Source of the DNA: Meconema thalassinum
Lineage: Eukaryota > Arthropoda > Insecta > Orthoptera > Tettigoniidae
NCBI GenBank assembly: GCA_946902985.2
Contig: OX336388.2
Span: 369,383,387 to 369,447,386, forward strand
Direction of reading: 5' to 3'
DNA: 64,000 nucleotides
The notes under the pieces were generated by a model. That model saw only the letters and a program-made list of their open reading frames with translations, was not told where the DNA came from and did no database searches. Numbering within the stretch: position 1 is the first letter of the stretch; every line of letters begins with the position of its first letter. Position numbers and translations under genes: made by a program. Shown here in pieces: positions 55,771 through 64,000 of the stretch.

Positions 55771-56756
55771 CAGTCTAAAGTCACGCTCAAAACGTTGGAT
55801 GCGCGATATGTGAACGTTCCATTTTACGCGTCCCCTTATAGGTCCTTGGGATACTATCTTCCCACCATGTATTTATAGAACGGTGTTAAGCAGCGAATCC
55901 TCCCACCCCTTTCATTTCAAGCAGTTCCACATGCATCCACGAGCTAGCTGCACAGAATTATTGAAAACCCATTAAAATGATGTATACTGTCATCTGAAAC
56001 CAAAGGTGGGACGCATATATCCCAGTGGTCTCCACAGTGCACGTGCTCACCAGTTCGGTTGTGTTGAGTGAAAGAAATGCATTGTCATACAGAAGAAGGT
56101 GTTTCTATTGAAGATAAGAGATTTGTAAACGTTGGTATGTAACTGAAATACAATATTAATAATGGTTTTGGTCACTTGAGTAAATATATTTCTGCTAGAA
56201 TGGAAATAATTATCCTGTTTAGGGTATTTGCCATAGAATAGAAGATTTTTAAAATTAATTTTCTGTGTTTTTAGTAAATACTATTTTGAAATTATTGAAT
56301 TATATTCGAATATACTAACTTTTAACATTCCAAAATCACTTTTATATTTTTTGTGCAGTTTTCGGCAAAGATGATATAGGTCACTGGCCTTGTGTTGCGT
56401 GTGAGTTACGTTTATTTTAACTATAGAGCGTGATGGGTGTTAAATAAACCTCATTATTGAGTGATAAACACAGTATCATCATAATTTGGAGGTGGGAGAT
56501 TAATACCCCATTGCTCATTTAAGAAAACATACTGTCGGGTGTGGGCAGTGGGATAACAATTTCCCACCCCATATTTCATAAAATAGAATACATACCCATA
56601 AAATTGATGCATATTCCTACTCATCTATCACCCCCAATTACAAATGTGCAAAAGAAAACGAATATTTTACACCCCCAGTCATTTGCCCTATAAAGGGACA
56701 GTCTAAAGTCAGGCTCAAAACGTTGGGTGCACGATATGTGAACGGTCCGTTTTACG
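55771..56756. mobile_element. TIR element flanked by 58 bp direct repeats
   Basis: The direct repeats CAGTCTAAAGTCA(C/G)GCTC...TTTTACG at 55771-55828 and 56699-56756 differ at five of 58 positions. Between them, GTCCCCTTATAGG (55830) and CCTATAAAGGGAC (ending 56699) form an inverted pair. The interior has several TCCCA/TGGGA words but no frame. The flanks are too long for an ordinary target duplication, so the element may have entered an existing duplication. Confidence 0.6.
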
Positions 56757-57564
56757 TGTGACGAACGATAGAGTTTAGTCTACAATAGGTGAGAAGGTCC
56801 AGAACCATTGTCATACACCACTATAAGTTAGAACTCATAGACAGAAAATAAGTTGCACGATGCAACAACATAATTGTTGGTATCGCTCTGCCGTGCCACC
56901 AACAGTACAGTTCAAGGAACAGTGTTCGAGAGCTCCTGCAACTAACGAGTAGTCACTCTGGTACTACACGCGTCATTTCACGGTGTTGGGTTAAGTGAAG
57001 TGGACGTTAGTACAGACACTTCCAGGAATCAGATGAGTCTACATAACCACTTATCTATCCAGCATCCAGCGTTTAGAAAAGACTATGGGTCTTACGAGCT
57101 TTTACTTTTAACGGAACCCCCCTACACTGGTTTTCTTACCTCACCTTTTATCATGAAGGAACTCTGAACATATATATTTTTCGTCATAATAGCTTCCTAC
57201 AACTATCTGTCAATTGATTATTACCTTTGTTATTGCATATACGTGTCGTTTATATTACAAATTAGTCATTTAAACATTTTCGAGGATAGCACGCTGGAAA
57301 GAAGAGCCCCGTCCCGTGCGGCATGCTTGCCTGGAGCGGACCACGTGCTCAGTTCCACCGGCAACATACGTTCAGAAGCACCATCCGTCATTGGTGTAAC
57401 TGTTGTGTGTCTGTTTTATATTTTGTTCGATCAAATCGAATCGAGCATCAGATGATTTGTGCGAGGCATTGTATTTCTTAATTTTTCTTTTTTTATTCAT
57501 GAAAGGCACCAACGAGCACACTTTAAGGGTTGTATACGTGGCCATGGTCTTAATTAAGATAAAT
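56757..57564. other. Unassigned intergenic DNA
   Basis: No recognised repeat or gene. Frames at 57243-57720 overlap on both strands and lack motifs. Confidence 0.4.
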
Positions 57565-57715
57565 TTCCAGCATTTCCCTCGAGTGAAAATGGGAAACCAC
57601 GCAAAACGATCTTCAGGGCTGCCGACAGTGGGGTTCAAACCCACTATCTCTCAAATGCAAGCTCACAGTTGCGCGCCCCTAACCGCACGGCTTACTCACT
57701 ACAATATTACCCAAA
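57565..57715 (-). mobile_element. SINE family G, better copy
   Basis: GGGAAACCACGCAAAACGAT, CAGGGCTGCCGACAGTGGGG and TTCAAACCCACTATCTC are followed by GCGCGCCCCTAACCGCACGG. On the minus strand this is a tRNA-like head with A box (CCGTGCGGTTAGGGGCGCGC) and B box (GTGGGTTTGAACCCC) followed by the SINE body. Confidence 0.75.
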
Positions 57716-57743
57716 TCTAAACAAAACAACAATAATAAAATTG

Positions 57744-57812
57744 ATGAGCCAGCTTGGTGTTCGTAGATGAAACCCCACACAAGACATGGCACAAAAGATG
57801 CTGAGTATTGAG
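57744..57812 (+). repeat. Diverged fragment of the 176 bp repeat family
   Basis: GATGAGCC.AGCTTGGTGT, AAACCCCACACAAGACA.GG, CACAAA and GCTGAGT match the middle of 46970-47145 with several substitutions. Confidence 0.7.
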
Positions 57813-58689
57813 AAATCTAACTCAGTATAAATTTCAAATAAAAACGTCTGTAACTTAATAATTTATTGTAAATACTGTTGTATAAAAGTGTTATATACAG
57901 TACATGTCCACCGATAGTCGGTTGGGTGGGTAGGTATTGACCACATGTAGGCCTATGGCACTGTACAGTAGAGTTATGTTGCTCCTGACAGCTGAATACT
58001 CACGTTAGGATCGAGTGAGCTGTTCGAAGCCTGCACAAAAGGTACCTCGCGCAGTTATCGACCTCATGCAGATTAAAGTCTTTCAATTTTTTGTCCTCGA
58101 CTGGCGGTGGTGAAGGGTTTAAAGCTTCTGAAAACAAGTCGTTGAATTTTATATTCGAGCATCGCCTCCCGGATTACTTGTATCGATTGTCTGACACTGA
58201 TTTAGAATGAGCAACGGCGCTAGTGAGAAATCCGCTTACATTTCCAACAGGTGAAGTGGATATTCTGAATATCGTCACTGGAGTACAGAGTGCAGGAGGG
58301 AAAGAAGTAAATTCTTGTTGTTACAATTAGTGGTGTTGGATATCGTGGTAATTTCATCCCGGCTGTATACAGGCTGACCCACTTAAACTCTCACCGCAAA
58401 TAAAGTAGTGCTACATTGCCATAACCTAGCATTTGTTGGGGTTAGATGACCATAATGTGCTGCATTTTAAAACAATCATCAACAACACCAATATTGCATG
58501 ATAACAGACCATGTTGTAACCAAATACAATATTCATAATGATTGTTGTTTTAAGGGGAGACACATCGAGGCCATCTGCCCCTCAAGGCAATTTCACCGCA
58601 AACCAATACTGACTGCCATATTTTACGTGATTAATGCAGCCAATGGCCATAAAATACAACTTAATTTCTTTAGATAACATTCGCACGAT
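57813..58689. other. Unassigned intergenic DNA
   Basis: No recognised gene. TTGTTTTAAGGGGAGACACATCGAGGCC near 58545 resembles insect LINE or SINE 3' ends but has no partner here. Confidence 0.4.
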
Positions 58690-59309
58690 TACTATTACAA
58701 CATTGTATATTAGATCTGATCTCTGCTGTACTCCTACAGTGATTTCGTTCTTTTGGAACATTCACCAAAATGGTATCATGAGCTCGATTTGTTACACAAT
58801 TTGCATACGCATTCTGGTGATGGGTCGTGAAAGTCTGTCCTTTTGCGAAGTTTATGGTGATATCCATGTATCGCCAGTCTCTTCACTGCGCTGCGTATCG
58901 CGATGTTTGGTCCAGACCAATTTCAGTTCAGCATCGCGTCAGTTGTGTAAAATTGTGTCTGTATATCATTCCTTTTCTGTTGTCTATTTTGCTTTACTTG
59001 TGATTCTTGTCGGGTAGCTGGAAGTAAGTGTTTAGTGCGTAGGTCTTCCACGAGGAAAGTTTTGTGTGCTAACTCATATGCAAATTTAGATCTGGCAAAT
59101 TTCGAAATTCGTAGTGCTGCTTTTAGGAACCTTGCTTTAACACTTTCTATAGTTTGAAGGTCGCTGTAGCTGAGATCATTCCAAATTATATGAATCCCAT
59201 ATGTGAGTATGGGTAATACTTTAGGGTGATTACTGATGAATTGCTTATACCGAGAGTTATGATCGCTTAACTGCAGTGATAGCAAAATGACGGTCATTTC
59301 TAGACCCAA
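58690..59309 (-). pseudogene. LINE reverse-transcriptase C-terminal fragment
   Basis: The minus strand encodes HPKVLPILTYGIHIIWNDLSYSDLQTIESVKARFLKAALRISKFARSKFAYELA. It then reads KTFLVEDLRTKHLLPA. The (P)ILTYG(xxxxW) motif after the thumb and the LQTxESVKAxFLK block are typical of insect non-LTR polymerases. A frameshifted tail follows to about 58690. It differs from the other LINE tails in this window, so it is a separate family. Confidence 0.7.
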
Positions 59310-59496
59310 ATGTAACGAAACTATTGGGAAGGCTGATGAAAACCAAAACGACTTCTATTCCCAAACGACCAATAAATAATGGCATATCATCAATAAATTA
59401 ATTAACCTTACAACAAGAAAGCTCTCCTGAAGATTATACATTAGACCTCAAACAGAGCACACATTTAAATTTTAACCAAATATACAGTATAAATAG

Positions 59497-59835
59497 AGCC
59501 TCCGTGGGTTAGGCAACAGCACGCCGGCCTCTCACTGCTAGGTCCGTGGTTCAAATCAAATCCCGGTCACTCCATGTGAGATTTGTGCTGGACAAAGCGG
59601 AGGCAGACAGGTTTTTCTCCGGGTACTTCGGTTTTCCCTGTCAAAAATTTCATTCCAGCAACACTCTCCACTAGCATTTAATATCATCTGTCATTCATTT
59701 AATCATTGCCCCGGAGGAGTTCGACAGGCTTCTGCAACCGGCACAGTTCATATCCTCGCCGCTAGATGGGGGCTTCGTCATTCAATTCCTGACTCGATCG
59801 GTCGACTGGAAGCAGGCTGTGGATTTGTTTAGTTC
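59497..59835 (+). mobile_element. tRNA-derived SINE, family C, copy 2
   Basis: CCTCCGTGGGTTAGGCAACAGC, B box GTGGTTCAAATC with a small internal duplication (AAATCAAATCCC), GGTTTTTCTCCGGGTACTTC, CATTGCCCCGGAGGAGTTCG and GGTCGACTGGAAGCAGGCTG match copy 1 at 5331 in order. Confidence 0.85.
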
Positions 59836-59954
59836 AGTGTGAATGTGTTACTAAACATAAGTACAAACTTAAAAATATACAAAACAGGAAAGTAGGGTGA
59901 AAGGAGTCTCCAGAGATACCAGACTCTAACTTAACCAATTGCTCCTCAATCCTT

Positions 59955-60050
59955 GCAGCTCGAGAATGGTTACGCAAGGCTATGGGGTTAAATTGCTTGT
60001 GGACGTGGGTTCGAGCCCCGCCATTAGTCATCCTTGATTTTTTTTTTACA
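59955..60050 (+). repeat. tRNA-like SINE head or pseudogene with T9 terminator
   Basis: AGAATGGTTACGCAAGGC and GTGGGTTCGAGCCCCGCC form plausible A and B boxes, and TTTTTTTTT follows at 60037-60047 like a polymerase III terminator. The spacing suggests a serine-type tRNA ancestor with a long variable arm. The acceptor stem does not pair, so it is not a working tRNA. Confidence 0.45.
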
Positions 60051-60869
60051 TACGGTAAATGAGGGACGGTACATTCTAGCAGGCCACGTCTACTTCCTTC
60101 CACCTCGTAGCCTACATTTATTAATCTTCATTCTTTGCAACTTTCATTAACTACAGGACCCCAGATCAGTCAAGCGTTGCTTCCACTCACATGTAACGAG
60201 CTACTCTCTATCAAACTACATTGGTTAACTCATGTTCTCTTCCGACACTGACGGTATTTGTGTATCCGAGACCTAGAGAGTTTTTCAATTTTCCACCCTA
60301 ATTGGCCCTGGTCTCATCGCTCCTGATACCCTCATTCTTCGAAGGATCAGACCTCTTGTATTCTTTTTATGGTATCTCCTGCCTTCTGCTCAAGGCCCTA
60401 AAGGAGGCAAGGTGTGTGTAGCTCCACCACTTATGGTGCACCCTGGATAATGCTACACCATCAAAGGATTACAGCTGGTGAACTCGGGAGTTGACCACCC
60501 TAAGGGATTCCTGAGCTGGGTCCGATTTTTCCTTCTTCCACTGAACTTGGGGCGGAACATCTCCTCTTTCTCTTTCCTATCTGCCTTACATGGCTCTACT
60601 TCTTTCCAAGTCCCTCAAACTTCATTCTTCAAGTGTTGAGGGCATTTCATTTTATTCCCACCTTTCATTTCCTTTTCTCCTTTTTTCTTCCCTTTCTTCT
60701 TGTAGTTTATGTTAGTTATACGTTTATAGCTGGCAGTAAGGTTTATCTTATTATCATTTCTCGCTTTCAACCATATGATTAGGGGCCTACAACCAAGTTG
60801 ATAGGCTCCTTAAAATAACAATTATTTTCATCGTCATCATCATCATCTCCTATCATACGGTTGGTGTAA
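60051..60869. other. Unassigned DNA, possibly LINE 3' untranslated sequence
   Basis: CT-rich text with ACCATATGATTAGGGGCCTA and a (TCA)n tract at 60829-60848. No coding sequence. Confidence 0.35.
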
Positions 60870-61480
60870 GGAAGGGCATCCAGCCGTTTAAACCACCCAC
60901 CACATAGAATTTCATCTTCCTCGACCCCATCGTAAAGGGTATAAAAAGAGTCGATGTACTGTTATTTGCTTTAATGAAACACACGAAGTTATGGCACTGT
61001 CGGTATTGCATAATATAAGTACAGTATTTCAATAATCTCCCGACATTTTCTTCTTTTTCTTCTTCTTTCATTTCACCCTCTTTGGGGGTACGTTGAATCA
61101 ATAATTCCACTGTGCATTGTTCTTTCCTTAGTTCCCAGTATCTCCCATTCTTTCTGATCTTCTTTTCCTCGCTTTTTCCGAGAATATGGGTTTGGATTTT
61201 AGTGTATATTTGACTTGGAACCTTATATTTTCATCCATAATAAATGTTTTAACTTTTCGATTGAGTAGTAAATTTTCTGTAATTTTTAATTCTACTTGAT
61301 CTTTTTCAGTTTCTTTAATACATGTGGGTTTTGTGTTGTGGTTACGGAAGAAATCAAAGATTTGTTTGGTTAATCTATTATGAGTTCATTCTGAGAAGAT
61401 GAACGTAAAAACTTGTCCTCCTTTTTCGCATAGTTTCTGAGAGATTTTTAATTTTCTTGTAGAGAGCCCATTCTTGATGA
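60870..61480 (-). pseudogene. LINE C-terminus and 3' end
   Basis: On the minus strand after a stop at 61386: THNRLTKQIFDFFRNHNTKP, then CIKETEKDQVELKITENLLL, then ENIRFQVKYTLKSKP and FSEKARKRRSERM. This RLTKQIxDFF...KARRxxxSERMxxxW layout is the tail of the LINE also found at 33725-33960. It ends with GTGGTGGGTGGTTTAAACGGCTGGATGCCC-type 3' sequence and a (TGA)n tail. Two stops are visible. Confidence 0.65.
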
Positions 61481-61719
61481 GTATTATCTTATTATCCTGA
61501 AATTTTTTCCTGTGATTTTTTCTGCAAATTTCCATTTTCTTTATTTCGAGTTTCACCATCTGGCCTTTGAAATTCATGTTTGGAATATTTATAATAATAG
61601 TCATATTTAGTAAAAATATTAGTAGTACAATATTATTATTGTTAAAATTAGCATTGATATTTTTGAAATTATTCATTTCATTGAAGAAGGAGGCAAGATT
61701 CTTTCGAATCGTATGGTAA

Positions 61720-62422
61720 TCCCTCTCTATATTACTCTGCTAAGATTCCATTCCAGTTTTGTACCGAAAATAAGGTCCCATTAACACCAGCCAACACATA
61801 TGGGGTACCTACAGGTTCAGCATAACCCAATGCGTAAGTGAAACGCACTCACTTACTCTTTAAATGCCTCACAATTAAATAAATACCTTAAAACATGTAT
61901 ATTTACAATGAAAGAATGCAACACGGTAACCATGGTAACAGAATCTCACAGGTCCATGTATTTCTGTAAGACGCAATGCAATTCCGATTATTACATTACT
62001 GTGAAAGTTTACAGACGGTTATAAGGTTATGACTGAACCAAATTAAGCTGCAAAATTCATCAATACATACAGTATAATGCGCTTAAGGGGGTCAAGGGGC
62101 ACTCTAGAATTTTTTCACGCAATTTTCACGTGTGAGTGTGGTACGAATGGTCTTTTCCACCCGACTATAAAGGGTCTCCGAAAACCACATTTAAAGGCCC
62201 TTAAATTAACAGTGTCTGTGATATTCCCAGAAAACTAACTTCGCTCTGATATACCTATGAAGGAATGACAAACCCCTAACTACTGCACCAGTAGCTGAAT
62301 TGATAAAGTCTGATTATTCATACCAAGGAAAAATCAGTCATAGCATCCATGATTGAGATTTTGCTAAGTGTGCTCTTTACAACTAGAATATTCGCGGGCG
62401 AAGCCGCGACGGGTAATGCTAG
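61720..62422 (+). mobile_element. Non-autonomous Helitron, 0.7 kb family, copy 2
   Basis: It starts TCCCTCTCTATATTACTCTG after an A and ends with hairpin CGCGGGCGAAGCCGCG, then ACGGGTAATGCTAG before a T. It is collinear with 45135-45844 and differs by scattered substitutions and small indels (703 against 710 bp). Both copies are plus-strand and about 16 kb apart. Confidence 0.9.
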
Positions 62423-62507
62423 TTATTATTATTTTCACATGGCAATAGCCCAAAAAACATGAATAATCTCAATAGTAATCTGGGCCGTGAAAGCCTTAAC
62501 CTACATA

Positions 62508-62539
<32 letters not shown>

Positions 62540-62867
62540 GAAGTTATTATTGTTGTTATTAACATTATTATTGTTATTATTACTGTATGTCAATTGCAGC
62601 CGATTTGAAAACTATTTTAAGGAAACTATATAACGGAATTATATAAATGAGCTCTCATTAGAAGCGTCAGGAAACAGGGTGTTACACAAATGATTATTTC
62701 AACATTAATAAAACTGGCATCAGTAATTAAAAATGGCGAAGTTCCACTTTTATCCACCAGTGGTAACAAGCGCTCCAGTCTCCATTGCCGCTGTGGTAAA
62801 GAGCGAAAGCCTCGCACGGATCCACATGTAAACTATTAATTGCAAAGTTGACTGATATTTCGGTTTT
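62423..62867. other. Unassigned DNA with TTA/GTT-rich tracts
   Basis: GGGCCGTGAAAGCCTTAAC at 62486 followed by (TTA)n at 62503-62580 looks like a SINE 3' end with a microsatellite tail. Nothing else is recognised. Confidence 0.45.
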
Positions 62868-63383
62868 TAGGTTCCTTAGTTTAGGGGCTGCGAGAACGCG
62901 TTCATGTAGCCCCGTGTATTTTGGGTGTGTGTAGAATCTGTCTGATAACTGGTGTTAATTGTGATGGCTCTATTAGTGTGTGTTATCTGTGATTCTAGTA
63001 GAAGGACTGCAGACGATTAATTTTTAAAGTAGTTCCTACTTTTGCTACCAAATGCTACCGTCCACGACACTTAGTTGCGGACGTGGCAACTAAATGTCAT
63101 TGCAGTCAGCACCTGGCGGCGAACGTTGGAACTAATACATCGTCATCAAACTGACCTACAAATTTTAGCTTCCACAAGTGTAGTTAGTGGAAGGTTCTTT
63201 TTCATGCCATAAATCTATGACATGGGACCGCCGGCTTTACTTCCCCTCCAAAGAAAGGCATACTGAGGGATTTTTAACGCTCTTAAAGAAAATTGGATGA
63301 CTTCGGCCGGGTTTGAACCTGCGATCTTGGGCATAGAAACTCAGCATGCTACCAAATACACCACCAAAGCCACCGACTGATAT
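62868..63383 (-). mobile_element. SINE family B, copy 3 (uninterrupted)
   Basis: A full-length minus-strand copy, from GGTTCCTTAGTTTAGGGGCT (3' end) through GACATGGGACCGCCGGCTTTAC to the tRNA-like head (minus strand: GGTGGTGTATTTGGTAGCATGC, B box GGTTTGAACCTGCGA). It supplies the empty-site sequence for the Transib insertion at 48518. Confidence 0.9.
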
Positions 63384-64000
63384 TTCAATGTGGTATTTCA
63401 TGTCTTTTTTCGAAAATTTTCAATTTGATTTATGTGGAACGTTCCGAGAATCAATGACGGGTCGTTTCACATAGGCATCTCAATATGCAGCCCATAGACC
63501 ACAGCTCTATGTTGCCATAACTTCCGTAGTTGAAAAAAGGATATACGTCAATTATTACAATAGCACACACTACAATGGACACTTCCACAATTCCAGGCAA
63601 ATATCACGCGCCACAAAACTATGTGCAGAAAAATGATGACAACGTATCTCAAAAGTTCAAGGGGCTTTATTAATATCATATTTATGTAATATGGCACAGC
63701 TTCCTCTGTCTCTGTGCCAGGTTTCTTGCAAATAGTCCTAGAAGTGTTCGTGTTATTTGAGTTTTAGTGGGAAGGTGTAAGACGATATAGGTGGAAAAAG
63801 AGGTCATGAGTCCCATTTAGTATTTGTATTTATATTTTTATTTGCAAATAAATGGACGATTCACTTAAAGTTCGGCATTTAATTTACTTGTGTATGTTTT
63901 AAAGACTGAAACTCAATCGTCGTATTTAATGAATATTTGAGGGGGGCTACAAAAGAAAACTCCAAAAATAGTTACCGTATATTAAAAACAATAATCTTTT
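63384..64000. other. Unassigned intergenic DNA
   Basis: AT-rich sequence to the window end. No repeat partner or credible frame. Confidence 0.5.

Overview
This window looks like gene-poor, AT-rich nuclear DNA from a large arthropod genome. A polyneopteran insect (cricket, cockroach or stick-insect type) is my best guess, but it rests only on the style and density of the repeats. I find no host gene I would defend, no rRNA, no functional tRNA, no CRISPR array and no prokaryotic or viral operon. Nearly every recognisable segment is a transposable element, a SINE, a satellite-like array or a broken piece of one. Boundaries come from reading termini, target-site duplications (TSDs) and repeated copies by eye.

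Layout. 0-6 kb: a non-autonomous Harbinger element with a transposase fragment, a Helentron-like repeat, a T-rich/A-rich block and four SINE families. 6.2-10.5 kb: a 4.25 kb Helitron (minus strand) with five tandem units of about 650 bp. 10.5-17.5 kb: LINE endonuclease pieces around a decayed piggyBac-like element. That element contains a CATGGCGGC-rich tandem array, a small TGACGTCA array and a 2.05 kb near-perfect palindrome. 18.5-22.8 kb: two direct copies of a 650 bp repeat. The second copy has absorbed a Tc1/mariner MITE, a hAT element with an 8 bp TSD, and a fold-back mariner. 26.4-30.9 kb: a second copy of the 4.2 kb Helitron, itself hit by a LINE. 33-39.8 kb: LINE reverse-transcriptase remnants, including an R1-like element, and a short Helitron. 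41-46 kb: Helitron 5' ends with a tRNA-like tandem unit, a Rep/helicase remnant and a 0.7 kb Helitron. 47-56 kb: a SINE split by an 800 bp Transib-type element with TSD CGCCG, a hAT-like element with a CGGBP1-like ORF, LINE ORF1 remnants, and a 290 bp satellite array with a terminal hairpin. 57-64 kb: more SINEs, LINE 3' ends and the second 0.7 kb Helitron.

The parts do not work together as a pathway. They record layered transposition, and several copies act as natural empty-site references for one another: copy A for copy B at 18-23 kb, Helitron copy 1 for the LINE insertion in copy 2, and the SINE B consensus for the Transib insertion. The most unusual items are three hammerhead-ribozyme-like motifs (32.18, 48.10 and 52.80 kb), the twin Helitrons that keep the same five-unit arrays, the 2 kb palindrome, and a set of unrelated-sequence elements sharing one plan: terminal hairpin, TG tract, then an array of about 290 bp units.
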